Shown here piece by piece: positions 12,402 to 24,639 of a stretch of DNA of 64,000 nt (its first letter is position 1; each line of letters starts with the position of its first letter). A program made the position numbers and the translations under genes. The notes below the pieces were generated by a model. It ran no database searches. It was not told the DNA's origin and saw only the letters and a program-made list of their open reading frames with translations. Origin of the DNA: Oxytricha trifallax (Eukaryota > Ciliophora > Spirotrichea > Sporadotrichida > Oxytrichidae); assembly GCA_000711775.1 (NCBI GenBank), contig ARYC01017974.1:1-64000 (forward strand). Direction: 5' to 3'.

Positions 12402-15400
12402 TGAAGACAAGCTGTTTCCTTAGCCTTATGAGTGTTGGCCTCGTGTGCATCGGCGTAGCATCTGCTGCCCCCGCTAACAACAAGATCATGTCTCAACTTA
12501 GAGCTAGAGTCAACTCCCACGCTCAAAACATGGTAAATTATCTCAAATAATATTAGTCACTACTCCCTCTTCACTTTTGACCTTTTTAATTATGTTCAAG
12601 ATAAATATCTTTGCTAATTCTCTATGATCTTTAATTTTATACACTATTTCTATAAAATTCGATTTAAATTTACAATAAAATCAATTAATTAAATAATCTC
12701 GTCCCTATTTAATAACTAAATTTATCAATTTTATTTTTAATGACGTATAATAATCATCTCAATTTATACATTAATATAATTATTTAAATAAAATGCTGTA
12801 TTTACGTAAATTTTTGAATTTAATAATATAAAAGAAAATCATATATAAGTATTGTAATAATTTTAAAGTTTTAGAATTATATATAATTAATTATTTCATG
12901 GACTTAATTTTTATTTTATTATTTTAAATTTTAAACATCTATAATTAAATAAGGTTTTGTTCATCATTTTTATCAATTTTTTAATCGAAATTTATCAATT
13001 AAGCAAAACAACTCAATATAATTTCCATAAAATAGTATCCATAAAAAATAATTTAGATGAGAGCTCAAGTCTATAACTCTTATAACTAAGGTAACAGCAA
13101 CTAGTATGGCAACTAATACGGTAACTAGTACGGTAATCAATACGGCAACCAATACGGAAATCAATACGGCAACCAATACGGAAATTAATACGACAACTAG
13201 TACCAAAGCAACCAATATGGTAACTAATACGGCAACCAATCAAAACCCCAAAACTTAATAATAAGTTGTTTTTAGTAATTTTATTTGCGTTGCTTATAGT
13301 TGGGATCTTATTTGAGTTCATCAAATAGCGATGGTTTATACCTGATTTTAATCTATTTAAGGATTATAAGTTTATTTTCAAATAAATTTTATCTGCTTAT
13401 CTTTGTTGTATCTCTTAAATTTATCTCTAGTGTTTCAAGTATATATTCTATTAATGATCTCGGATATGCTGGAGTATTTACGATAATCATGCAAACTATC
13501 ATCTTAGTCTCATTGCAAATATCTTTTTGCTTGATATATTAAATTATGATTATTTCTCTTGTTTGCAACAAAGAAAGACATGCTTTCCATATAAAATTTA
13601 AGAAAATTGATCCTACATCCTAGATATCCAAAAATTTCTATTACTCGTTATGCAATTCGCCCTAATTTTCTTTAATAACTCCAACTATACCTTATAAATT
13701 TACCACAAAAACGTATAATTAAGGAGTTTAGGGGTTCACAATACGGCAACTAATACGGCAACTAATACGGCAACCAATACGGCAACCATTACGGCAACCA
13801 ATACGGCAACCAATACGGAAACCAATACGGCAACCAATACAACAATCAATACGTTAATCAATATGCCAACCAGTATGATAGCCAATACTACAACGCAAGT
13901 GCACATAATTTACTCAATGAAATCACCAACCTCTACACAAGTCCCTATCTCAATTATTTAGCTTAAAAACTAAATTATGTGTATGTTGATTAAATTATTA
14001 TTATTAATTTTATTCTTATTTATCTTATATAATTTTAGGTCATCAAAAGCATTATGAGGAAGAATATCTAATCATGTTAATTCGAAAATAAATTGACTTT
14101 AAATTCTATAGAAATAAATCTTAGAATCAAGTATAAATAGTTTAAACAAAAAATATTATTATTAAATCATGAAACTAGTTGCATAAAATATTTTTAGAAA
14201 ATATTATCACTATTTCATTCTTTATTATATATTTTCTAAATAAGATATTGTTGTTCATTTAATACTTCTGTAGCTTAAAATAAATTTATTTCAGTATTAG
14301 TAAATAAATATCCCATCCTAGGAAAACAGGTTAAATACTGAAGTACACTTAAAATTATATAAAAATATGAAAATATATAATCTTGATTATATTACCTTGC
14401 TATATTTTTATATCTTAGCTAATTTTATAATTTATTAAACTAAAGAGCTCAGTCGAAATCCGCTGCCAGTCAAGACTACTACAGCTTATTAAATATAAAA
14501 CTTAATTATAAGGAACAATATTTTCAAATAAATAGCTATGGCGAGCAAAGTTACGATGATTATACATTTGGTGAAAAGTACTGCTTAATAATAATAGTAT
14601 TTATTATTCATTTTGCGCACAAAAATTCGGTTACAGCACTGATTCATACTCTTACGATCACTACAACGATAATAGATTCTGGGACTGCTACAACTTCCTC
14701 ACCACATCCACTTACAGTTATGAGGACTATTACAGATTCAGATAGGCTGTATAAAACTAAACAAACGCTGCATCCAACTACACAAATAATAAAACAATAT
14801 ATATTTAAAATATTCAATAAGCCAAATCTTAATTATAATATTAAGAATTAAAATGATTGGGAGAAGTTTCCTAATCTAAGCATTAAATTTATTATATTTG
14901 CCAAAAAATAAATGAAAAAATCCATAAATAACTTTCCATTCAATATATTAAACTACTATTTTAAATAAATAATTTTCAAAGTTTCTAACTAATAAATGTC
15001 TTATTAAATATTCGAAACTATAAAAACTAAATATTTTAATTTATTATAGTTAATGTTGTTTTTATTAGGTAATCAAATATTTATCATGATGTGAGAGTTT
15101 ATTGATGTTTAAATAAGTGGGATTTGTTCATTTAGTATGATAAAGATTTTTTTAATTGATAAAATTCCGTGTTTTTATGAATGGGACAAGAAACTATTTT
15201 TTGGGGTGGGGCAATTATTAACTTCACTCATTGGTACAAATGGGAATTTGGAGGTAGGTAGCCCGATGGAGAGAAACCATCCCCAAAATGTTTTATTAAT
15301 AATTATATTTACACAGAAGAGTACAATGAAACCAGGGGGAGAAGTTTCCTGCCCAGTCTTATGATAAAAAAAAAGATATCTAAGGGAAGTTTCCTGGCAA

Positions 15401-16200
15401 GTAAATTTTAAATCTTTTTCTTTAAATTTCTTTTTCATTATTTATTCTTTCTAGCTCTAAGTAACAACTCCTAGAAATTTGACTTACATGGTATTTAAGA
15501 TGTATCATCCTATATTTCATGAAATATTTAAAATTAAATCTCTTTAAACATCAATTTTCCTCTTTTAATACTTCTAGATTTATGGTAAAGTGACATTTTT
15601 AAATAGATTTCTATTCATATTTATTTATACAAATTTAAAAGTAGTTTATTACACATCTAAATTCCCTAAATTTTTATTGATGGTAAATGATATTTATTTA
15701 AATTATATGTGTAAAATTTTATTGCCAGGAAACTTCCCGCTTGCTATGGAACTTCCTCCCCCTAAACCAGCAGCTATGATGGCTACTCATAGTATTTCTA
15801 AATTATATTTAATAAATATTGAGTAATCAAGTAGATTATTAATTTTATTTATGTAATATTATCCAGATTATTCATCTTGCCCATACTACTACAATTTGAA
15901 TGACTACGTTGTTAACAGAGACCTTCTCTGTGAAAGCGACAAGGTTATTATCGACTGGGCTATCTAGGTCTGTAATGAATATGGAGTTAAAGTAACTTAT
16001 TTTATTTTAATTTAACGAATATATCATTATTCTATTTTAATAGATATAAACTGATTCCGACTCATTGGAACAACTCTACACAATTGTCTGTAACAATCCT
16101 GATCTATACTGCCGCATTTTATTTTTTTATCATAAATTTTATTATTAATATAAATTCCCAACTACTGCTATTCTGAATCAAATTACAATTAAATTATTAA
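12402..16200 (+). CDS. Secreted GNQY-repeat protein, about 9 MDSs
   Basis: ATG 12402 begins a signal peptide (MKTSCFLSLMSVGLVCIGVA, cleavage likely after ASA). Joining MDSs in order keeps one frame: GCTCAA (12521-12526/13063-13068); AAT flanking a TBE remnant (13238-13240/13740-13742); AGCT (13958 region/14449 region); AGCT (about 14483/14538); TGC (about 14582/14620); TATT (14728-14731/15869-15872); AACT (15994-15997/16049-16052); TACTGC (16107-16112/16163-16168). The product has about 24 tandem G-N-Q-Y units, then a Tyr/Ser/Asp-rich region (YSYGEQSYDDYTFGEKYC) and a Cys-containing C-terminal part (SSCPYYYNLNDYV, VCNNPDLYC). The C-terminus after 16168 is not resolved. The Q/N/Y-rich repeat is prion-like in composition. 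No family recognised; an extracellular or cyst-wall role would be speculation. Confidence 0.75.
13089..13890 (+). repeat. 12-bp codon repeat (GNQY)n split by a transposon
   Basis: Tandem ggcaaccaatac-type 12-mers at 13089-13240 and 13743-13890 encode about 24 GNQY units. Gln is written CAA, CAG, TAA or TAG interchangeably, so the protein repeat is better conserved than the DNA, pointing to selection on the peptide. Confidence 0.9.
13241..13739. mobile_element. 499-bp TBE remnant with AAT target duplication
   Basis: Begins caaaaccccaaaac and ends in ggggttcac, flanked on both sides by AAT. Internal sequence matches element C (39039-40922): ttgggatcttatttgagtt against ttggggtcttattggagtt, and tttgttgtatctcttaaatt against tttgttatatcttatgaatc. 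It keeps both ends plus a reverse-oriented fragment of the 3' part of the 57-kDa-type ORF. The transposase region is gone. Removing the element and one AAT rejoins the GNQY frame exactly. Confidence 0.85.
14732..15868. other. 1.1-kb IES inside the GNQY gene with G/C-rich patches
   Basis: Bounded by TATT pointers. Contains patches with ggggtggggcaattatt, gaagtttcctgcccag, gggaagtttcctggcaagta and, inverted, attgccaggaaacttccc. These look like pieces of an unidentified repeat. No gene. Confidence 0.55.
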
Positions 16201-16479
16201 TTTAAACATTATAAAACTGTGCTACTTTAATCGAACTAAGAAACAGTTGAAGGGAGGTAATTTTATGCCCCAATATGGTATGTGTCGAGGTGTGAAAGTC
16301 TCCTGCCACTGCTATTTTTCCTCCCCTTGGACAAATAAAATATATAATATAGATAACCTATAATTTTTCAATATTCGTACTTTAATATTAAGAAAACTCC
16401 TAAATAAAAATTACTAAATGTTTTATTAAACTAAGTATTTATACAACACAATATAAAAAATTCTATATAATTAATCTGT

Positions 16480-17640
16480 AAACTTTAATATTTTAGAAAT
16501 AGCTAGCGCATATATCGTAACTCACTCTTTAATAAAATTAATTACTCAAACCCAATTTAAAGTGCTTTCATGACATGTCCATCATCTTCTCCCTATTTTT
16601 TTTGGCCAAAGTTTTGCGAATTATGTCTATCAGTTGCAATTTGTTGCCCGATGTCCCATTTTCACTTCATCAACATCTAAAAATGTATGCGTGCGTCACT
16701 GAACATTGACAGGCAAAAGAACTAGTGCTTTAAGCAAGTCTCTTTAAGATACAAAAGAGTCCTTTAGGAATACGATGCCTCCATTGCCATCAGCTGGTTG
16801 CTATTGAGTAAAAATTGAGTCAATTTCCAAATATAATCAAATAATCAGTAATTTATTCACGTTATTTTAATATTAATATATTTGATCTATTTCAAAAACA
16901 TCTATCTCGAAATTTAGATAATTTCTAGATACGTGCAAAATAAACATAATTAAAAAATAAAATATTAAATTAGTATAGATAAATGAAATTAAGTATTAAT
17001 AATATTAGAAGTTCATTTTTAAACTTAGTATAGATCAAATAAAATTTGTTAATAAATGATTAATTAACTTAGAGATTTAAAATAATCAACATGTTATATA
17101 TAATTCTAAATATATAAAGTAAATTAAAAAACTTTTTAAAAATGAACTTCTAATATTATTAATACTTAATTTCATTTATCTATACTAATTTAATATTTTA
17201 TTTTTTAATTATGTTTATTTTGCACGTATCTAGAAATTATCTAAATTTCGAGATAGATGTTTTTGAAATAGATCAAATATATTAATATTAAAATAACGTG
17301 AATAAATTACTGATTATTTGATTATATTTGGAAATTGACTCAATTTTTACTTATTGCTCCACCTATATTAAATAAGTCAAATAATCTTACTGTCTTGATT
17401 GGGAAAAGCCAAAATATCACTATTAAGCAGAATTTTAAAGAAAATTCCTGCTATCTGAGATGTCTACCCCCACTTTTTACATCTAAAATTTAATTATGAA
17501 ACTTTAACCACTTTAAGGAATATTTTATAAATTCTGATGTTAGTGGAGATTCCTGAGTTGGGTACATTTGATTTATAGTGAAGTTCATGAGAACAGTATT
17601 TTTTCTCATACCAATCTCCACTTTCATGAATCTAAATGAA
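16480..17640 (-). pseudogene. Decayed unidentified ORF interrupted by foldback element 2
   Basis: With the foldback (16807-17351) and one TATTG removed, one minus-strand frame runs from about 17640 with WYEKKYCSHELHYKSNVPNS, then KKWGQTSQIAGIFFK, EASYSQRTLLYLKETCLKH and DRHNSQNFGQKKQGEDDGHV. It is broken by in-frame TGA codons near 17385 and 16665. I do not recognise the family. It may be a dead gene or an old mobile-element ORF. Confidence 0.4.
16807..17351. mobile_element. Foldback element 2 (217-bp arms, TATTG duplication)
   Basis: Arms 16807-17023 and 17135-17351 are essentially perfect reverse complements, starting agtaaaaattgagtcaattt. The element is flanked by TATTG at 16802-16806 and 17352-17356, a 5-bp target duplication. 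The 111-bp centre has no ORF. Confidence 0.92.
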
Positions 17641-17733
17641 ATGTTAATTTTTATGTATTCTTAAAATATTCTTATAGATAATTAACTTTCCATTTTTTTC
17701 ATTATATATCAAATTATGTTATAATAAAAGAAA

Positions 17734-18830
17734 ATGAGAGATTATAGTTTTGTTTTTATATTATTGATGAACTTATTATAGCTTGTTATAAGCTTTATTT
17801 CTATTCTTCTAAATATATTCGTCATATTTCCGAACCGCAATATTTTACCAAAATTAATAGTTAGATTTATCAAATCTGAACTATGTAGACCTATCTGTGG
17901 CCAACTCGCTAAAAGCAGGTCCATCTGAGAATATATATTGCTATTAAAAAATATTCAAATGCTGAAAATGAGAGGATCATATGTCTGCTTCATTCACTTA
18001 TTACATTGAAATGCAATGATCGAAGTTGCATTCGATTAATATCCAAAGAATCAAATAACTTTATGATTGAGCCATAGTACCCATCTGGGAAAAAAATTAA
18101 AAAGTTATCAGATTAATCTCTCTTATATCCATCCTTAGGCTCAAAATTTTTAATCATAGTAATTTTAACTTTTATTAATTAATTTAAGTTCACTAATTTA
18201 TTTTATAGAATATTTATCAATCAAAAGGAAATTTACAAAATTATATGTTTATATCAAATTTAGGGTCAGACATACTCAATCTCAATCTAAATTAGATGTT
18301 ATTTTTTTATTTGGGAAGAAAAACATTCTAACATGAAACTGTTGATGGGGATAGAAACTACAGTAAGTGGTAAACATCCGTATTCCTAGTTAATTAATTT
18401 TTAGATTTTTTTCGTAAGGTCTTAATATAATATTCAAACAAAATTTTATTTCCAAAAATTTTAATTCCCAAAATGTAATTAATTACTGATATATTTTTAC
18501 TCAAATCTTTATTGAATGTAATTATTATGTTTTATTTTATAATTAATTATTAATCAACCTACTACGCTCAATCAATATTAAAATTTTATAAATAAAATAT
18601 ATTTCAATCAAAATCTAATTAATTTTTTAATTAAAAATTATAGATAAAAAATTAAAGATTATTAATCAAGAGCTCAAGTCATGACTCCAGCATCATCATC
18701 AAGACTTTTCTCTTAAGTAGCCAGAAAGAGGTTATGAACTATTTAATATTATTTGTAGTAAATTATTTAAATATAATTAAACAAGAATGGTCTGATCGTT
18801 CTTGTAAAAGAGTGATTGAGAAATTAGATG
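17734..18830 (+). CDS. Candidate gene fragments (MDS-like), unidentified
   Basis: Several plus-strand blocks have protein-like composition with TAA/TAG as Gln: about 17734-17880 (IIDELIIACYKLYFYSSKYI), 17885-17945 (VDLSVANSLKAGPSENIY), 18015-18145 (CNDRSCIRLISKESNNFMIE, then QYPSGKKIKKLSD), 18320-18390 (HSNMKLLMGIETTVSGKHPY) and 18664-18828 (SSSHDSSIIIKTFLLSSQ ending WSDRSCKRVIEKLDG and TGA). I did not resolve all pointers and recognise no family. They may form one gene of five or more MDSs. Confidence 0.4.
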
Positions 18831-20790
18831 GTTGATTAAATCAAGTTCCCATATTAATAAAATAAGTAATATTAATTATCTATGGATAATTTATTAATTA
18901 AAATTATAATATCTTTGGAATTTGAGTATATACATACAGCTGTCTTCATTCTACCTATATATAATACATTTAGTACTTAGTATAAACTAAGTATTAGATT
19001 GCTTCTATTAAGTAATTGCCAAAATCTTGAGTTGACTTTTTATTAAGTAAAGCTTAAGAAGGGTGAACTCTATTAGAAGTATAGTAAGTCACAAATTAAT
19101 TTTACATTTATATTTATATGTTACTTTTTGTAAAGAATTTAAAAAAATCAATTTTTAACCTAGTTATTGTTTGCAATTAATAATAAGCATTATTATATAA
19201 AATATATTAAATTATAAGTCAAAGAGTTATTTAATTTAACTTAAATATTGATAAAATTCTTGTCATTAATTCATAGTCTATAATGTGCCATATCTTTTAT
19301 ACAACCATTATATTTATATCGTCCACAATTTAACTACAAATAATTATTATGCATGAATTTTTCAAAATTAAGAATTATTGCAAATTAAATTACAAATGAA
19401 ATTAATAAAAAATAACTTAATCAAAAATGTTCGAGAGTGAGTTAGAGATCCATCCGATACAAACAAGTAATTTACTATTATTTCTTATTAAATGCAATAT
19501 TTTCAAAGTCTTTCTTGCTTATTTTCGATATTTTTATCAAATAAATTGTAGATTTTATATACTTTAATTTTTACGTGAAAGTAAAAAATCCAAAATTTAC
19601 AAAAAATAATGAAATTTATATAAAGGGAGAGTGACTTGACAGTAATTAAAGGCAGAACTAAATATTATAAATAAAAACAGTGATATTTGTACAAAAATGT
19701 CTTGTTCGCTCAGAACAATCTATTTAGGAAAATGAAATATAATAAAACAATGATAAATTAATAAAAGGCAGTTAGTAAAGCTAATATAAAAACATGCAAT
19801 TTTTCATAGTTTTAATAAGTTTATTTCTGATATAAATTTTTAAATATTTATAATTTGCATAATAATGCCTGTTGTGTATTTCTTTGAATTAATTAACTCT
19901 CAATCTTTTGTATTTTATCAATAATACTCTTAAGATAAAATGCTATAGAAAATGATGAAAGTTTAAATTAGATATATTAATAGAATATAGTTTAAATATT
20001 TTAGAAGAAGAAATTTGACTACACACTAAATATATAATAATAAAAGTATTTTAATCATTTTAACATATAATAAATAACTAAGTTACTAACATTAGAGTAC
20101 TAAAGTTCTTTACCAAATATAATATAAAAAAAGAATGTAAAATCCAAATGTTAGAATGAATCTTTGATTGGGGTTTTTTAAAAGATTTTATAGATGTATT
20201 AGTTTAAAATATAAAAAATGATGTGTAATAAATTACTGATTAAAAAAAAACTTTCGACTAGCTTTAAATTATATTAATTGTTTCTTAAACAAATGAAATT
20301 TGCAAATATTATTTAACTTCATATTACAAAAAAAAATTATAATCAAAAGTATTTTAAATGATTACTTAAATGTATTCAATTATTTAATTTTAAAATTATT
20401 TAAGATAAATGCTTATTCTTATATTTCTTTAAGAGTCATTTTAACAGTAAAATCAATAAAAAATAATTCGATCTTCTTTAATTAAAAATGAAAATAAAAG
20501 TACTGACTGGCTAAAAGCTCAATAAATTCAGCAATATTTTGAGAAATAGTTAACAAGAATTAAAGGCTGTAAATGTACAGCTTGAACTAATTAAGTTAAT
20601 TCAAATAATTTTATTACCAAATGTAATTTTTTATATTATAATTTAAAAAAGTTGAGGAGGAAAATAATTATCTAAAGTTTATTTTAATAATTTAAGCATT
20701 GGATTAAGTTCAAAATTATTTAAATTAATGATTAATATCAAATTAACTTTACCATATCATTGTTAATATTTAAATATACTATTAATCTCA
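18831..20790 (+). other. AT-rich spacer with one possible coding block
   Basis: Mostly AT-rich. A block at about 19660-19790 reads VIFVQKCLVRSEQSIQENEI in one Gln-decoded frame and may be an MDS. Nothing else is supported. Confidence 0.3.
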
Positions 20791-20796
20791 GACATG

Positions 20797-20983
20797 ACGT
20801 CAATTTAATTAGGTAAGTTAAAGTGGCATTTATGAGACTAAGATCTCAAGAAAAATCACTTCGCCTGCCAAACCACTTTCATCTATAGCTGATATGTCAA
20901 ACTCAATGCTAAAAATCACGGATGCCAAGCAGAAAAAAAGCTCAAAAAATAAACTAAATAAGCAATAGAATTATTTTAAGTGA
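20797..20983 (+). CDS. Candidate C-terminal MDS, unidentified
   Basis: One frame reads SGIYETKISRKITSPAKPLS, then SIADMSNSMLKITDAKQKKS and a Lys/Asn/Gln tail ending at TGA 20981. GC is higher than the flanks. No partner block or family found. Confidence 0.35.
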
Positions 20984-22091
20984 ATAAATCAAAATACCAT
21001 TCAAAAAATTTATCTAACCTTCAAACATTATTAAGTTAAAAGCAATAATATTTTTGATTAAGAAGAAAGAAATCTTAAAGATTTCAAAATGATAGGTTCA
21101 TCATTTTTTAACTCAAACATATAGAGTCAGGCTATAATTTGGAATAGTTATATAATCATTATTGATCCTGTAAAACACTTAAAATATATATTATTATTAT
21201 AAATATAATTATTGCAGGTACCATAGTGAAAATCCTATATACTACATCAATATTAAGTTTTAATTATTATTATCATTATACAAAACACCATAGATCAGTT
21301 AAGATTAAAGAACTGGAGTTAAGAACAATTAATTTATAAATTTATTATTATTGATGCATAATTACAAATTTTGGACTAATATAAAAACTTATGACTCGAT
21401 TAATTATCTCATAAATAATTGAATCAAAGCAAATGAATTTGATTTAGGCATTATTTTACTTAATTTTAGCCAAAAACTATTAATATTTAATTTCAATTTT
21501 TCTAAACCCAAATCTTCTCGTCTTAATTAATTTATGGGTTCAAATTTATTTCAAAAATCTTAGATATTTTTAAATAATTAAAGTACGCTAAACTTGAGGT
21601 AATGAAATAAGATAATCGATTTAAAAAATTCATGATTGTAAAGAAAAACAGAGAAATAATCTTCAATTTAATATAATGTTAAGATCTAGATTAAAATAAT
21701 ATGCCGAACTAAAATTAATACATGAATTAATCTCTATATTAATACTTTTAAGACTGTATTAATATAAAAACTAAATATAAGATTTTCTACGAAGAATTTA
21801 GAGATTAACGATTTGCAATTTTAAAAAAAATTAATTTCTTATATATATAATTTTCAAAATATTTTAAGATAATTTTTTTTAATCATTAAATTTATTAACT
21901 TAAAGCCTTTAATAAAACTTGTACTAATTAAATTCCTTATAATATTTAGGGTATTTGGTTTATATATTATGCACATTTATATATATTTTAAATTCATGAG
22001 AAATATTATAATATTAAATAAGATTAGCAAGATAAAGAAAAGTAAGTCAATTTTAGTTACTTGAAAATATTTAATTTCTTATTTTTATCGC
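20984..22091. other. AT-rich spacer
   Basis: No feature supported. Confidence 0.4.
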
Positions 22092-22190
22092 TTTTATGGA
22101 GAAGGATTAACAGCAAAAGTATATCTAGTGAGTGAAAAATCAAATACAGGTAAATTATTTGCGCTCATAGTCATTAACAAAGATATTTAT
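22092..22190 (+). CDS. Orphan kinase N-lobe block
   Basis: Reads FYGEGLTAKVYLVSEKSNTG then KLFALIVINKDI, closely matching the glycine loop and beta-3 strand of the kinases at 45277-45470 (ILGEGLTSRVFKV...FYALKVINK) and 51720-51910 (LGVGLTSKVYKV...YALKVISK). The beta-3 lysine position reads Ile (ALIVI instead of ALKVI), so this copy may be inactive. No other kinase block was found nearby on this strand. Confidence 0.6.
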
Positions 22191-22852
22191 TTCTAATGAA
22201 AATTAAAAAAATATCTTGATCTATTGTGCAAATAAATTACTATAATTAAGGTAATTTGGATAGCAAAATTAAATAAAAATAATATAAGAAATTTTAATTA
22301 TGAAAAAAAATAAAATTATTATGTAAACAATTTAATTTAGATCTATTAAGGGATAATAAATATTCTGTCATGTGTATTATATCTAAATTATAAAAAAAAG
22401 TTATTGTAAAAATTATAAAGTAATCAGAAAAGATAATTAAGACTTTCTTCAAATATTACCAAGTAAGTATTTAATGACTGGTAATGATCACAAAATAGTT
22501 TTGCATTTTGATGTGAGGACACAGTACAATAATTTACTTAATTTTATCATAATAATAATTTAAATTTGATTTTAAAATTAAAGACTTTGGTCGATATTAC
22601 ATAAATTTTATTTTAGATAAATTTATTTGAATCAATTTTTATGTAATATTCTTAAATATTTTTTTTCAAGGTACTTATTAATTAATTTTTTATCTAAAAT
22701 TTTATAGCAATTATAAATGGTAATTCATATTTGCAAGCTTATTTATAATTGAACAATATTATTTTAATTATAATAAATTAAAACCTCTCTATGAGTCACC
22801 CAATTAAATAGCTTTACTTCTGGAGTACATGGATTAAATACATTATATTATT

Positions 22853-24288
22853 CAAAACCCCAAAACCCTTTCAGTAGTTGTTTAAGTTTTTAATTGATAA
22901 AAGTAGATTATTAGTGCATACTTTATTAGGGTTTTAATAGGGTTTATGTAGGGGTTTAATGTTTAATATTAGTATTTTTAAGTGAGTATAACCAGTGATT
23001 TTTGAAATATTTCACACAAACATAAGCTTAGAGTCATGTGGCATTTCTCTGAATTTTATCTTTCTAAGTTGATGTTTGATTGTTTATATTTTTAATTAAT
23101 ACTCTTTCATTGGCTTGATAATAGTTGAATATGCAAGTTCTTTGAGACTTTCATTTATTTTGTTTTTATCAAGGTATTGCTTGATTCTATACTTTGCATC
23201 TCTCACACTCTTGCAGCTAAAGCAAACATTTCTTGGCATGCCACTCACTATTATTATTACTGCTAGAGCCCAGATATCCCATTAAACGTCTACATCTCTC
23301 CAATCTCCTCTCTCTCTCTCAGAAATATCCAGGAGTGCCTTAAACATTTCCTAATGCAGAGCCCAATATAGCTCGATTCCATTGTATTAAGGGCTATAAG
23401 GTACATTAAATACAGGTGTTATGTTTTGCCTATCATACTCCTTCCTTTAGTCTTTAGTTTTATGAACTGATTAGTTATCAACGAAAAGAATAATCTCTTA
23501 GTCAGCTTATTTGTCTCTTAGTTATTGTAAGAACTTAATATATTATTCAGTTTTTAAAGAATGAGGGTGGATAACATAAGTCTCGAGGCCACTATCTTCA
23601 ATTATACCACCAAGAATAGCATGAGTTTAAACCTTAACCTTTTAATCATATACTTCTATGTTGCTATATCTTTTATACCAAGACCTTGATCTGAAGATAT
23701 TAAAGATGAATACTGCCTCATCAGCCTGTATAAACTTTATATTATGCTCTTAAGCCATCTGCATTTAATCTAATATATAATTTAAATTAGTCTGATAAAA
23801 ATGAACATTAAAGTCAATCACTCTCTTAATGCGATAGACTGTCTTGCATGATATTCCATTCTATTTATAATATATTTTAGCTATGGACTTTGCAGAGATA
23901 TGAAGCTCAGAGAATTAGCGATGAAACATCACAGCTCTCTAGGCCAGAGAGAAGTTAGCCCATTATTTAAGAGTCTTATCATTGGTAAGATAATCTATAT
24001 AACAGTTGCTGGAGATTTATGGAGCAGTCTTGCTATAGACGTGTAATTTAGAATTGGCTTGAGTTATTCACTCTATTTATCACATCAATAACGCAACTTA
24101 AATAGTAAATCTATATACTCACTATCATAAACTGACCCAAAACCTCGTAAATACTCACTTAAATTACTAATATTTAAACATTAAACTCTTACATTAACCC
24201 TATTAAAACCCTAATAAAGTATGCGCTAATAATCTACTTTTATCAATCAAAAACTCAATCAACCTACTGAAAGGGTTTTGAGGTATTG
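22853..24288 (-). mobile_element. TBE element A, internally deleted (1.4 kb)
   Basis: Left end caaaaccccaaaacccttt; right end in inverted form (aaagggttttgaggtattg). Subterminal sequences match element B (for example gggttttaatagggtttatg and gaaagggttttg). Flanking triplets are ATT and AAT, both fitting the ANT target, though not identical. The interior keeps a minus-strand transposase and the C-terminal part of the 57-kDa-type protein; the middle of the element is missing. Confidence 0.9.
23195..24120 (-). pseudogene. Transposase fused to remnant of the TBE 57-kDa-type ORF
   Basis: Minus-strand reading shows NGISCKTVYRIKRV, HADEAVFIFN (first catalytic Asp), SNIEVYDQKVKVQTH, ILGGIIEDSGLETYVIHP, LFVDNQSVHKTKD (second Asp) and VPYSPQYNGIELYW (third acidic residue, the N-x-I-E signature of IS630/Tc1/mariner enzymes). 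Straight after ELYW it switches to a stretch homologous to 44630-44830 of element B (LALHQEM...ERGDWRD, QWDIWALAVIIIVSGMPRN). The 22-kDa ORF and most of the 57-kDa ORF are deleted. In-frame TGA in the N-terminal part suggests decay. Confidence 0.75.
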
Positions 24289-24639
24289 AATGTAACTCTA
24301 ATTTCTATTTATTAAATATATCTGTTCGTTTTTACTAAAAATAATATTAATATTTAAATGTTTTTGGTCCATTGGTTAAATTGAAAATTCATCATAGTAA
24401 ATATATTGAATATAATTTTATTTGAAAAAATTATATAAAATATTGTAAAATTTTTGAATAATTTATTGAACCTAACTTGATTAGAAATTTTATAGTAGTT
24501 TCCTATTTTAACTAAAATCAGAAAATTATTAGCTTTCTTAAAAATAAATTTTAAACTAACGCTATTGAGGTTTATGATGATAAATATTAATTTTAATATT
24601 CCTGAGATAAAAATTGAAAAAGGAAAGAAAGGGCATAAA

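Noticed and set aside
12973-13324. Minus-strand ORFs with VAVLISVLVAVLI-type hydrophobic repeats
   Set aside because: These are antisense readings of the GNQY codon repeat; the sense strand has the coherent gene model.
12521-18690. A possible three-way choice of second MDS, since gagctca occurs at 13061, 14447 and 18669
   Set aside because: A linear order using GCTCAA and then AGCT pointers explains the first two in one frame, and the third belongs to a different coding context; alternative joining is not needed.
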